A stretch of 64,000 nucleotides of DNA from Saccharomyces paradoxus (GCF_002079055.1 NC_047498.1:957299-1021298); one strand, 5' to 3'. Positions 53,702 to 63,610 are shown, counted from the stretch's first letter. Made by a program: numbers and translations. Notes: a model not told the origin generated them from the letters alone.

Positions 53702-54679
53702 TAACATCTCGCATGTTTGCTTTACTCTTACGAATACTACTCTCTGGGATACGGTGCGACTCTCATCATCTGTAGGGTTTTCTATGTGCTGAAAGCCTAT
53801 CCCAACTGGCGGAGCCGCGCGACAACCGTAGCGGATCCGAGCCATCTTAGTCAGCTGGGACAGGAACGGCTGTCATATGAAAACCTAAAAATGCTGTCCT
53901 GGAATTTCATGACTGCGGAAAGTTTAATACGTTCATTGTTCTCCTTTACTACCGCACTTTCTATCGTGAGAAATATTCCAACAGAATGAACAACTATTAA
54001 TTGTATAGCGTGTGGCATCGCTATTTGAGCGAATTTAAAGTAAAGTGAGCTCCGGAAAACCATATTATAGCAGGGAAATGAGCCACTGAATGACGAAATT
54101 CCTTAGTCATAATGCGACTCCTTGAACAGAAACAGAATTTAATTGAGAGTATGTGTTCCATTGCGTTAATTCAGATCCAGATATTTGAGCTCTCCCCGAG
54201 ACGAAGAATTAGCTAAGGCTCAAACGAACATACTGAAAGGCGTTATTAGCACACGGTTTTTGAATAAAAACATGAAGATCGGCAGATCTCTGTTATACAG
54301 TAATATTTTATCTTTTACTAGTTGCAACCACAGTTATATTATGGTGTATCAATATGCAAGAGGGGTTATTTCATAAAGTTTGTATGAAAAATTGATATCT
54401 TTGTCTTGTCATGAACTTTGTTCTTCAAATTATGATCGGTTTACCAATAACAATGAATACAGGCGGTAGCTATTTATTATTTGTTTCCAGAGATCTTTGT
54501 TGATTCAGTATTGCGGTGTGTATTAAGTAGTATTTTATCTCAAAAAATAGCATGGCTACAACTATATATTGTTATTTTCATTTAAGGATGCGACGCCGTT
54601 CTCATAGATTATTGGGAAAAAGGGCTAAAGTAAGGAAGAAATCACCCAAAAGAATCGGCTAAACTGGAAAAGCCCATCA
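53702..54679. other. Gene-free subtelomeric spacer
   Basis: About 1 kb between YLR460C and the COS relic. Short ORFs are present, but none is recognisable. The 5' part of the COS relic may extend into 54590-54680, where reading frames are too broken to follow. Confidence 0.35.
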
Positions 54680-55289
54680 AATAATTTGACTTTAACTTCA
54701 ACAAGTTGTTAAAAGATTCTACCCCTCTCATTGAAGAAGAACCACAAGCATATTCTGTAGAAGTTGAGAAACAGCGGAAGTTAAGTCATTCTAAAAAAGC
54801 ACGGAGAAATGTTAACTTGGAGAACACTCTGCTTCCTAAAAAAAGTTCACCAATTCAGGCTCACTTGGTTCTCAAGAGGGTTTTCAGTCTTTTGAATCTG
54901 CCACATCTTCTTAATTTAAATTGTATCGTTGCGTAATTTTAATCTTCTATTTCATCTTCTATTTATTGGAGGCAGTTCTCTCGAAACGTTATATGATTTC
55001 CAAAACTCAAGAATTAAAAATGATGAACACGAAACACAAATTGCACTTCTTATCAAGTGTTATAAAAATTTGAGGAAGCGATTCTGAGAGGTGGTATGAA
55101 ATTGCAAAGAAAGTTTGGAAGAACGAAGAGTATTTCTTTGATGGAGCTGTTTGCCAAGCATTCTTTGCGCGGAACTTTCGAAACCTTTTATATTCAAAGA
55201 AATTTATGTTGTCTAGATTATCAAACGTTGGACTATGGCCATACATTCGGGAAGCGGAATTAGCCACTACCAATGAGCCCTCAATATAG
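54680..55289 (+). pseudogene. COS (DUP380) family gene relic
   Basis: Broken coding sequence resembles the C-terminal half of COS proteins. Around 54706 a frame reads DSTPLIEEEPQAYSVEVEKQ, aligning with the COS segment DSVPYIEEALGVYFTEVEKQ. Near 55021 another frame has KHKLHFLSSVI (COS: EHKMQFLSTII). From 55080 the frame [20 protein letters not shown], continuing through [13 protein letters not shown] to a stop at 55287-55289, matches the COS end (ELWPYIKEAQLS). At least two frame changes separate these parts, and the N-terminal half with the first membrane pair was not found. COS proteins promote endosomal sorting of membrane proteins and are typical of yeast subtelomeres. Confidence 0.8.
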
Positions 55290-55935
55290 CTAATAGTATT
55301 TAGTGGCTGCAAATTTCAAATGGAGATATGCGCCCTCAATTAAAGCATTAAAAAGTGAAATAAAAAAAAATTAGCGTCGTCATCTGTTAGTTTTTATCTT
55401 CCTTTTCTTATTTCAAACAAAAGAACATGGTGCCTAGGTACCAAAGATTTCTCACTACACACAGCCTTGGTTTCTGTTACAGCTCCCCTCACCATTACTT
55501 TCATCCAGACCACAACTGTAATCCAATATACTTGTTCTCCTTTCCTTTCTTAAGTCACTCTTAAGCTGCACGTATCTAATTTCAATAAATTTGGCTGTAG
55601 TGTACAGGGTCGTAAAACCTCTATGGCTGCACAAGACTCCCAGCACATGATCCCTTCTTCATTTTTTGGTATCGAAAAGAAACTGTATTATTTTTTCATG
55701 GAAACCGTTTGGAGCATATTAAACAAAGGCTTAGACAATAAGTTTCTGAACGAGGGTCCAAATCCTTCAAATCCGGATATTCATTTTTTTGACCAAAATG
55801 GAAGCTTTACAGGCACGCGAAAAGGGGTTTTTCAAGGCACATCTAGGCACCCCTACAATTGGCATTCTCACTTTCCCCCACATAGACACCATAAAACAAC
55901 ACCTTCGCATAAGAAATTCATGATATATGTATGCC
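55290..55935. other. Spacer upstream of the PAU gene
   Basis: This AT-rich spacer includes a 124-codon ORF (55623-55997) beginning with ATG that overlaps the PAU promoter and is not recognised; it is probably not a gene. Confidence 0.35.
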
Positions 55936-55943
55936 TCGTTCAG
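55936..55943 (+). promoter_or_regulatory. AR1/Upc2-type anaerobic site of PAU
   Basis: TCGTTCAG fits the AR1 consensus TCGTTYAG used in DAN/TIR/PAU genes, about 230 bp upstream of the PAU ATG. A one-mismatch copy TCGTTTAA lies at 56034-56041. Confidence 0.6.
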
Positions 55944-56067
55944 GAACAGGCGCATCTCCATAGCAATGATGAAGATGGTGCAAAAGATAAAATATGAAGG
56001 GTGTGAGGTGATGAATGAGCATCTGTTAACGAATCGTTTAAGTACTGATGATCGATGAAGGAATGGG

Positions 56068-56075
56068 TATAAATA
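56068..56075 (+). promoter_or_regulatory. PAU TATA box
   Basis: TATAAATA lies 100 bp upstream of the PAU start, a usual yeast spacing. Confidence 0.75.
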
Positions 56076-56167
56076 GAGCTACTTCATCCATATGCCTTTG
56101 AGAATATACCTCTATTCCTTTCTTTCCTGTTAAGCTTATATCAGCACTAAAAAACAAAACAAATATA

Positions 56168-56530
56168 ATGGTCAAATTAACTTCAATCGCTGCTGGTGTC
56201 GCCGCCATCGCTGCTGGTGCCTCCGCAACCACCACTCTAGCTCAATCTGACGAAAGAGTCAACCTGGTTGAATTGGGTGTCTACGTCTCTGATATCAGAG
56301 CTCACTTGGCCCAATACTACATGTTCCAAGCCGCCCACCCAACTGAAACCTACCCAGTTGAAGTTGCTGAAGCCGTTTTCAACTACGGTGACTTCACCAC
56401 CATGTTGACTGGTATTTCCCCAGACCAAGTCACCAGAATGATCACCGGTGTCCCATGGTACTCCACCAGATTAAAGCCAGCTATCTCCAAGGCTCTATCC
56501 AAAGATGGTATCTACACTATCGCAAACTAG
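56168..56530 (+). CDS. PAU4: Seripauperin (PAU4-like)
   Basis: This 120-residue protein begins with the typical PAU secretion signal [20 protein letters not shown], followed by the SRP1/TIP1 domain ([39 protein letters not shown]) and ends [13 protein letters not shown] proteins are anaerobically induced cell-wall mannoproteins with no Ser/Thr-rich tail. The position next to YLR460C matches PAU4 of S. cerevisiae XII-R, but the family is large and recombining, so the symbol is positional. Codon use is highly biased (GCC, GGT, TCC), unlike flanking sequence. An AR1 site and a TATA box lie upstream. Confidence 0.9.
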   Translation: MVKLTSIAAGVAAIAAGASATTTLAQSDERVNLVELGVYVSDIRAHLAQYYMFQAAHPTETYPVEVAEAVFNYGDFTTMLTGISPDQVTRMITGVPWYSTRLKPAISKALSKDGIYTIAN

Positions 56531-57909
56531 GGACGAGTGCCTTTACGAATGAAAATCCATAGACAATGAAAGGTAATGAAAAATAAAAAAAACAACTTTT
56601 TTTTGATGATATAAATACAGTTGATTATATAAATGTATATTAATATTATAAACCTATTTGATCAATGACAATATTCATGAACCATTTGATTGAGCACAAT
56701 AAACCAGAAAAGAAACACTCTCTTTTGGGCCAACCATTCAAAAAATGGTTAACAGTATGAAGGTAACGTATATTATGTTTAATGAAGAATACTAGGGTCC
56801 GAAACATATGGCTTCGTACTTCTTTACCTTTCCCATGGAACATGGCATTTTTTTTTACGGCCTCGGCTCGGAGTGGCTGCACATGTGTCACTTTTAAGAT
56901 TAAGATTGTGGATCAGGGGAAATGCGAGCAACAAGTCATAGTAAGAGAACCCTCGTTCTTTGTTGCGTAAATATTATTATTGCTGTGTTAGGCTGGTATT
57001 TGCATGTAAATGTAGATCGGAATAGTGTCGACAAGTAGTGTTGAAGACCTAGCACGTAAAAATCCGTAGAATAATGCAGTATTATTTGGTATGGAGCGGG
57101 TATTAAGGTATTCCTATAGGCCGATCTAATTAATTGTTGGACCAAAGTAACTTAAGTAGTGAACCATTCTGATATACAAGAAAAGAGGCAACAGTTAATG
57201 GTAAAATGAAGATATTAAATGAACAGGAAGAAAAATGGGGGACCAGAAGTTTAGATGATCGGCATTTCACCATAGTCTAATGAGAGTTTAACAACTACAG
57301 CAACCATGTGGGTTTTACAATTATATTTTAGGATATGTGATATAACGGCAAACGTGCCACAATGCTCCCAAATGAATTCTACAGTAATACCCTACCGCTA
57401 CTCTTGCACCTTTGATGACCGTCTATAAATTATTACCTATATGATAACATGGCCCCAAAAATTGATCAAATCAATGGAATTTACCCTGAACACAACGAAA
57501 ATTGAGTACCTAATATATTCAGGTATAGCTGGATATACTAACTGCTAAATTTGGAAAGAACATTATCATCCTGCCCTCGCAAAAAGAAAAGAATAAAAAT
57601 TTGTGCTACAAATTGCAATGAAACCCGACCACAATCCAGTTGATGCTGCGATTATCCTCCAATGCACTGGTGACGGCCTCAAAAGAAGACAAAATATGGC
57701 TTCTTCTGAACATCACTCATAGTTAAAATTACGATGCGCTTGCGGAACTCCTTCACTGTACCATGGTTAACATAAAAAGACGCTTCTATGGTATATGCAT
57801 AGTAAACGCAAGAGATATCCAGAAAATGTTTCTTTTATTTCTGCGCCTTATTATAACCACCATCAACTGTAGGTAACTCGATAAAGACCAACTAATCCAA
57901 GTACGTTCG
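56531..57909. other. Subtelomeric spacer downstream of PAU
   Basis: About 1.4 kb of AT-rich sequence. A 35-codon minus-strand frame near 57610-57715 starts MFRRSHILSSFEAVTSALED and looks protein-like, but I could not assign it. No LTR core (TCAATCCTT) was found here. Confidence 0.35.
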
Positions 57910-58203
57910 TTAAATATTGCATTGTTTATTACCATTTAAATTAGCGTTATTAAAAATGTAGTCTGGTTTTTTAAAATAATAAGTCGACTTGATCCTACAT
58001 ATCAATATCTGCGACAATTGTTCTTTATCGCAATCTTGCAGCACTTCCTTAATATACAGCAATAGTTCAAAATCTAAGAAATTAGTGCACACAGATGCTT
58101 GCGAAGATACAGAAGTGCTGAAACGTCGTTTAACACCAGCATCGTCCTTCCAGTGAATAATATCTTCCGAAAACTTCTCTCTTCTAATTGTAACAAGAAT
58201 TTC
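57910..58203 (-). pseudogene. Orphan ORF, possible gene relic
   Basis: An open frame of about 97 codons without an ATG start reads EILVTIRREKFSEDIIHWKD and later LDFELLLYIKEVLQDCDKEQ. A stop lies just upstream, so any complete protein would need a lost 5' part. The composition looks protein-like (mixed polar and hydrophobic helices), but no family is recognised. It may be a decayed subtelomeric gene or chance. Confidence 0.3.
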
Positions 58204-58799
58204 CACTTGTTAATACCACAGAATACCACATTAAATAAGAAAGGAAAAGCAGTTGTATGGCAATCCCCCTAAGTAATGAAAACAACTCAATGCACATTTA
58301 GAAGAAGCCGGACAGAAGGGAGGACATTGCCTACAATAAGCAAGAAAGCTAAATCGTGATGGTGGTATTATATATGTTACAACAATAATTAAGTAGCATT
58401 ATACAAATTTAAATATCACGATTAATAAATAACTAAAAAATATCATATAAAGTTTGTAGTCTTTACATGGTTCTATTGAGGCAGTACAAGTCAATTGTAA
58501 AGTTTAAAGTATCATATATGTTATTTTTCACCGAAAGCTTAAATAGTTTTGTTTATGAATCCAACTGTTGTCACATACGCTCAGATATGAAAGAACTCCT
58601 CCTATGAATACCTGAGGGCAAAAACGAAGGCTTAATGTCAGGTCATAGCTGGGTAAGTGATAATGAGAACCTATAAGTCAAAAAAAATGGCGCACTAGAG
58701 ATCCGTATACTCAATTGGCTTTGTAAATGTCAAAGTGTTTTTCTTATAATAGACGCAATTACAAAAAACCTAACACGGGACCTAGAAGTAATGCTATAC
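58204..58799. other. Spacer between orphan ORF and DUP240 relic
   Basis: This AT-rich spacer of about 600 bp has nothing recognisable. Confidence 0.35.
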
Positions 58800-59520
58800 T
58801 CAAATCGCAACCTCTGGGTACTTATCTGCCCAGTACTTGTCAACCGATTCTCTATAAACGGCCAGCGCCTTTGCGATGTAAGATTGCAATTCGAAGTTCC
58901 TATTAGAGTAACTTTTGTTAGCATTTGAAGCATTTGAAGTATTCGCACAACTTTTCTTTTTCTGATCGTTATTGACATTACTTTCGTTGTTGCTTTTGCT
59001 GCCGCAGGGGACGACCGCTAATTCTGTAAAAACTTGATAACAAGAGTTGCCATCGTAAAAAAGAGTCTTATCTGGACATATACCGTGTTCGTATGCATAC
59101 TGGTTCATATTGTATGCAAATAAGATTCCATGTGTCTATGCTGATATTAGGTTTATGATTTATAACTTCCACTAATAGTTTCATTTTGCAACCCTTACTA
59201 AGACCATCCAAGAGGTATTTTGGCCCACTAATCACTATAAATAAAGGCACATAGGCGAATAAAAGGAAGAATCCTAGTACCATGATAAAACAAGCAAGTA
59301 CAAGCAATAAAGGATTTTCAATATGGAATATTGCATGGGCTAAAATGACCACTATGGTAATGTGAAATAAAAGGAAAGCGAAGATTCTAATATGCTGTTT
59401 GAAGAAACAGACGTATCTGGAAGTTTTATCTCTTGGAAGGACAATGTTTTCAGCGGGGGTGAGTTCTTTAGACCGTTGAGGTCTTGTTTTAGAATCGGTC
59501 ATCAGTGGTGTTGAGCTCAT
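58800..59520 (-). pseudogene. DUP240 family membrane protein gene, split by one frameshift
   Basis: The N-terminal part (from the ATG at 59520) reads MSSTPLMTDSKTRPQRSKEL, followed by two adjacent hydrophobic segments (FAFLLFHITIVVILAHAIF and PLLLVLACFIMVLGFFLLFA) and KLLVEVINHKP. The C-terminal part in another frame continues MNQYAYEHGICPDKTLFYDG and ends YRESVDKYWADKYPEVAI. This order matches DUP240 proteins such as Uip3 (KLLVEVIARKP, MNQYL, EYWRKQYPDADLP). The two frames join at about 59100-59115, where an odd number of bases separates WNLI from MNQY, so a single indel appears to break it. DUP240 proteins are small endomembrane proteins with COPI/COPII links. It may be a recent pseudogene or a sequencing slip. 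Confidence 0.82.
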
Positions 59521-60568
59521 ATCAAAAATAAGGCTTAGACTTTTTACCGTACTTCTCCATATTGCATAATAGATGAATGCTAATGCTCACTACTTGCAAC
59601 TGCCATATATACCTTTATAGTTCAGGGCTCAAGTTACAGGAGTGAAAATATAGGAACGGAAAAAGTATTGGAACGCCCGCGCATAGGCCCAGTCGAATTT
59701 TGAGATTTGGCCTAGAGACGAGTAGCGCAGTGTTCCAAAAAGGGATCTCATAAAGAATAACACATGATGTAGCACGGGACCGCCTGCATGATCTTTCACA
59801 TTGCATATGCTGCAGACAAAAGCTCCTAAAAATTTTCTAATGGGATTTGTTAAGTATCACTGTGTTTTTACTTGGGCATGAGATGAGGGCATCGTATGAA
59901 TACTTACCGAAATATAGAGAAAACGTCAAATAATGTTAAAAGGAAGATACAATGGTTAGTAGACGATTAAAGTGGCCGAGTTTTTAAAGACATTAGCTGA
60001 AGAGTAAGCTACATGCGGTATCCCTGTTACATATCAGTAATTTATTAATAATGCATTATTCAAGTAAGAATTTGGTGCCAGGTTGAAATCCGGAAGTACA
60101 TCAGAGATTCAACGGAAAACAGTAATATTTTCTTATCTTGCTTTTGCGTAATTTTCAAGAAGGCCTGATATTATTTGTTAAATATGCTAACGTATATACA
60201 CAGTACGAGTAGCGTTTTAATAACGTTTCCATAATGTTTTGTTAACGTATTACACGAGAAGAGCATATTTAAGAAAACATCAATTATCATTTACTTCTAA
60301 TATTATTAAATAGACTATTAGTAGCAAACCGCTAATATGGTAATATTTAAGAAGCTCTAGCTTCTATTTACAAGATAGTAATCACACATATCTTACATTT
60401 ACATAACGTATAGGAAAGGTCCAATAAACTTACTACATTATGACATATAAGCTAGGTTGTTATTCATTACGTCAGCATTTTTCCTAACCGCCGCGCAGGC
60501 ACGCCGCGCATTTCTTTTCCTCGAAGAAAGCGGAAAAAAAAAAATAAAAAAAAAAAACAAAAAAAAAG
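59521..60568. other. Spacer upstream of IMD2
   Basis: About 1 kb of AT-rich sequence between the divergent DUP240 relic and IMD2. It ends in a long A tract at 60534-60567 that directly abuts the IMD2 TATA box. A GC-rich patch at about 60480-60530 (CCGCGCAGGCACGCCGCGC) stands out and may be the upstream activating region. Confidence 0.45.
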
Positions 60569-60576
60569 TATAAATA
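60569..60576 (+). promoter_or_regulatory. IMD2 TATA box
   Basis: TATAAATA lies 268 bp upstream of the IMD2 ATG, much further than usual. This matches the S. cerevisiae IMD2 layout, in which near starts at G give terminated transcripts and distant starts at A give mRNA when GTP is low. Confidence 0.75.
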
Positions 60577-60836
60577 GTGGAGTCTTTTCCCATTTAACAT
60601 TTAGAAAAAAATTCGACTGGAAATTTTTTGCTGAACATTTAACCGGAGAACCTTGGTGGCTTTTTCTCAGTTTCGTGGGCTTGTACATTTTACCTAGTAT
60701 GCTGGGAACTTTTTTTCCTGTATTCTATTCTATTCCTTGCCTTACTTTTCTTATTATTTTTTTATTCGTTTATAACAAACTAAAAGAAGTAAATATTTTC
60801 AGTTTCAATTGATAACAACCCAAATACGTAAAAGCA

Positions 60837-62408
60837 ATGGCCGCTATTAAAGACTACAAGACCGCACTGCAATTTGCCAAGAGCCTTCCAAGACTGGATG
60901 GTTTGTCTGTGCAGGAATTGATGGACTCGAAGATCAGAGGTGGGTTGACTTATAACGATTTTTTGATCTTACCAGGTTTAGTCGATTTTGCGTCCTCTGA
61001 AGTTAGCCTACAGACTAAGCTGACCAGGAATATCACTTTAAACATTCCATTGGTTTCCTCTCCAATGGACACTGTGACAGAATCGGAAATGGCCATCTTT
61101 ATGGCTCTGTCGGGTGGTATCGGTTTCATTCACCATAACTGTACGCCCGAGGACCAAGCTGACATGGTCAGAAGGGTCAAGAACTATGAAAATGGGTTTA
61201 TTAACAACCCTATTGTGATTTCTCCAACAACCACCGTTGGTGAAGCTAAGAGCATGAAGAAAAAGTATGGATTTGCAGGCTTCCCTGTCACGGAAGATGG
61301 CAAGAGAAATGCAAAGTTGGTGGGAGTCATCACTTCTCGTGATATACAGTTCGTTGAGGACGACTCTTTACTCGTTCAGGATGTCATGACCAAGAACGCT
61401 GTTACCGGTGCACAAGGTATCACGTTATCAGAAGGTAACGAGATTCTAAAGAAAATCAAAAAGGGTAGGCTATTGATTGTTGATGAAAAGGGTAACTTAG
61501 TTTCTATGCTTTCCAGAACTGATTTAATGAAGAATCAAAACTACCCATTAGCGTCCAAATCTGCCAACACCAAGCAATTGCTATGTGGTGCTTCCATTGG
61601 TACTATGGACGCTGATAAAGAAAGACTAAGATTATTGGTCAAAGCCGGCTTGGATGTCGTCATATTGGATTCATCCCAAGGCAACTCTATTTTCCAATTG
61701 AACATGCTCAAGTGGGTCAAAGAGAGTTTCGCAGGTCTGGAAGTCATCGCTGGTAACGTTGTGACCAGGGAACAAGCTGCCAATTTGATTGCTGCCGGTG
61801 CGGATGGTTTGAGAATCGGTATGGGAACTGGCTCTATTTGTATCACTCAAGAAGTTATGGCTTGTGGTAGGCCACAAGGTACAGCGGTCTACAACGTGTG
61901 TGAATTTGCTAACCAGTTCGGTGTTCCATGTATGGCTGATGGTGGTGTTCAAAACATCGGTCACATTACCAAGGCGTTGGCTCTTGGATCTTCTACTGTT
62001 ATGATGGGTGGTATGTTGGCTGGTACTACGGAATCACCAGGTGAATATTTCTATCAAGATGGTAAAAGATTGAAGGCGTACCGTGGTATGGGTTCCATTG
62101 ACGCCATGCAAAAGACTGGTACTAAAGGGAATGCATCTACGTCTCGTTACTTTTCAGAATTTGACAGCGTTTTGGTTGCACAGGGTGTCTCCGGCGCTGT
62201 CGCTGACAAAGGATCCATTAAGAAATTTATTCCGTACTTGTACAATGGATTACAACATTCTTGCCAAGACATTGGCTGTAGGTCGTTAACTGTATTAAAG
62301 AAGAATGTCCAGAGCGGTAAAGTTAGATTTGAATTCAGAACGGCTTCTGCTCAACTAGAAGGTGGTGTTAATAACTTACATTCTTACGAAAAGCGTTTAC
62401 ATAACTGA
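60837..62408 (+). CDS. IMD2: IMP dehydrogenase, Imd2 type
   Basis: This 523-residue protein equals yeast Imd2 in length. It oxidises IMP to XMP, the rate-limiting step of GTP synthesis. It has an (alpha/beta)8 barrel interrupted by two CBS domains at about residues 120-235. The catalytic loop is GSICITQE with Cys335; nucleotide-binding [10 protein letters not shown] and flap [13 protein letters not shown] are intact. Residue 253 is Ser, the Imd2-type residue linked to mycophenolate resistance (Imd3/Imd4 have Ala). The N-terminus [20 protein letters not shown] differs from S288C at several positions. The long leader and distant TATA suggest GTP-responsive start-site choice. In S288C the gene is at the VIII-R end, directly inside the X element, as here. 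Confidence 0.95.
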   Translation: MAAIKDYKTALQFAKSLPRLDGLSVQELMDSKIRGGLTYNDFLILPGLVDFASSEVSLQTKLTRNITLNIPLVSSPMDTVTESEMAIFMALSGGIGFIHHNCTPEDQADMVRRVKNYENGFINNPIVISPTTTVGEAKSMKKKYGFAGFPVTEDGKRNAKLVGVITSRDIQFVEDDSLLVQDVMTKNAVTGAQGITLSEGNEILKKIKKGRLLIVDEKGNLVSMLSRTDLMKNQNYPLASKSANTKQLLCGASIGTMDADKERLRLLVKAGLDVVILDSSQGNSIFQLNMLKWVKESFAGLEVIAGNVVTREQAANLIAAGADGLRIGMGTGSICITQEVMACGRPQGTAVYNVCEFANQFGVPCMADGGVQNIGHITKALALGSSTVMMGGMLAGTTESPGEYFYQDGKRLKAYRGMGSIDAMQKTGTKGNASTSRYFSEFDSVLVAQGVSGAVADKGSIKKFIPYLYNGLQHSCQDIGCRSLTVLKKNVQSGKVRFEFRTASAQLEGGVNNLHSYEKRLHN

Positions 62409-62567
62409 ATGTTCGAATGGGATCATTAATACAATAGTAGTGATGATAATCTTATGTAGTGCTGTCCGTATGGCACCTATTCATACTGCATTACAATTAT
62501 ATGAATGGGGTGATATGTTATGTTAATATATAGTGTGTTTATACCTTCTTATTGATAAATAGTATAT

Positions 62568-62578
62568 TTTTATGTTTA
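62568..62578 (+). promoter_or_regulatory. ARS consensus in core X
   Basis: TTTTATGTTTA is a perfect match to WTTTAYRTTTW, as expected for the core X replication origin (ORC site). Confidence 0.8.
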
Positions 62579-62783
62579 GGTGATTTTAGTGGTGAATATT
62601 TGGTAGCAACTATATTAATATATATAAAATGGGTAGTGGGTATTTGTATGAAAACGTTATAAAACATGAAGTTGAGAGTATTTATATGATAACTGAGGTT
62701 ATGTGATCAGTTATAGATATTAAAATGTGGATAATCGTGGGTGTTATGGGTAAATGGCACAGGGTATAAACCGCTGAGGCAAG

Positions 62784-62799
62784 TGCCGTGTATGGTGAT
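62784..62799 (+). promoter_or_regulatory. Abf1 site in core X
   Basis: TGCCGTGTATGGTGAT fits the Abf1 reverse consensus TNNCGTNNNNNNTGAT at all fixed positions; Abf1 is a standard core X component. Confidence 0.8.
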
Positions 62800-63045
62800 G
62801 TGGTGATGTATATGGTACTAATCGAGTGAGAGATGGCCTTGGTGTAGAGTATCATGGCGGGGTAAGTTGGGGTGTGATGTGTTTTATAGTGTCCGTGTGC
62901 ATATGCGATATCGTTAAATAAATAAAAGGTGAGTGTGGTAGATTTAGGTATGTGGTAGTGGTAGTTGGAGGTGGTATTGTTTGGGGGATGTGAAAGGTAT
63001 AGTGGAGAGGTTGATAGTGTGGGAGGGTAAGTTATCTGGTGTATT

Positions 63046-63099
63046 GTTTACGTTTGATTTGTTTACATTAGATTTGTTTACGTTTGATCTGTTTACATG
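63046..63099. repeat. 15-bp tandem repeat with TGTTTAC
   Basis: Units GTTTACGTTTGATTT (63046), GTTTACATTAGATTT (63061) and GTTTACGTTTGATCT (63076) are followed by a partial fourth from 63091. Each junction forms TGTTTAC, the reverse of the forkhead core GTAAACA, in strict 15-bp phase at 63045, 63060, 63075 and 63090. Confidence 0.93.
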
Positions 63100-63312
63100 T
63101 GGTATGTAGCGTTATAGTAAGTACCACACGGTAGATGGGGGAATGTAGATGGATGGTAGGGTAAGTGGTAGTGAGAGTTGGATAGGAGATATTGGGAAGG
63201 GGGTAGATGGTGGTTGGGGAGTGGTGATGAATAGTCGGATGATGGATGGTGGTTAGAGGTGGTGGAGTGGGAGAATGGGAGAATGGGGCAGGGCATGGGG
63301 TGGTGAGGTAAG

Positions 63313-63328
63313 TGCCGTGGATTGTGAT
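63313..63328 (+). promoter_or_regulatory. Second Abf1-type site in STR region
   Basis: TGCCGTGGATTGTGAT again fits TNNCGTNNNNNNTGAT. It lies in a block shared with the core X site (GAGG-AAGTGCCGTG then GTGATGTGG at 62776 and 63305), so the surrounding bases look duplicated. Confidence 0.7.
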
Positions 63329-63412
63329 GTGGGAGAGGTAGGGTAAGAGGGGGAGGGCAGGTCGAGATGAGAGAGGGAGGGTAAGTTGAGATGGGGATAT
63401 GAATGGATGGAG

Positions 63413-63436
63413 TTAGGGTTAGTGTTAGGGTTAGGG
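63413..63436 (+). promoter_or_regulatory. Tbf1-type TTAGGG motifs
   Basis: TTAGGG occurs at 63413-63418, 63425-63430 and 63431-63436, directly inside the TG tract. Tbf1 binds such motifs in STRs and acts as a boundary to silencing. Confidence 0.8.
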
Positions 63437-63440
63437 TAGT

Positions 63441-63610
63441 GTTAGTGTGTTAGTGTGTGTGTGTGGTGTGTGTGGTGTGGTGTGGTGTGGGTGTGGTGTG
63501 GGTGTGGTGTGGGTGTGGGTGTGGTGTGGGTGTGGGTGTGGTGTGTGGTGTGGGTGTGGTGTGGTGTGGTGTGGGTGTGGTGTGTGGTGTGTGTGTGGGT
63601 GTGGTGTGGG
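63441..63610 (+). repeat. Internal telomeric TG1-3 tract
   Basis: About 170 bp of irregular TG, TGG and TGGG repeats are oriented as the G-rich strand running toward the right end. It is not terminal: unique-looking sequence continues beyond it, as at X-Y' junctions. Confidence 0.93.

Larger units (their letters stand above)
62440..62810. other. Core X subtelomeric element
   Basis: The region just beyond IMD2 holds an 11/11 origin consensus and an Abf1 site about 210 bp apart, followed by TG-rich repeats, in the order of the yeast core X element. Core X acts as an origin and a proto-silencer for Sir-dependent silencing. Boundaries are approximate. Confidence 0.75.
62811..63440. repeat. Subtelomeric repeat (STR) region
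   Basis: G/T-rich degenerate repeats on the plus strand (for example GGTAGTGGTAGTTGGAGGTG) follow core X toward the telomere, as in yeast STR-A to STR-D. The region holds the TGTTTAC array, a second Abf1-type block and TTAGGG motifs. Confidence 0.8.

Noticed and set aside
55623-55997. A 124-codon ORF upstream of PAU
   Set aside because: It begins with ATG but runs through the PAU promoter with its AR1 site; no family similarity and unbiased codons.
62811-63440. Possible CRISPR-like array in the repeat-rich region
   Set aside because: The repeats are short, degenerate and contiguous without uniform spacers; they are yeast STR sequence in a eukaryotic context.
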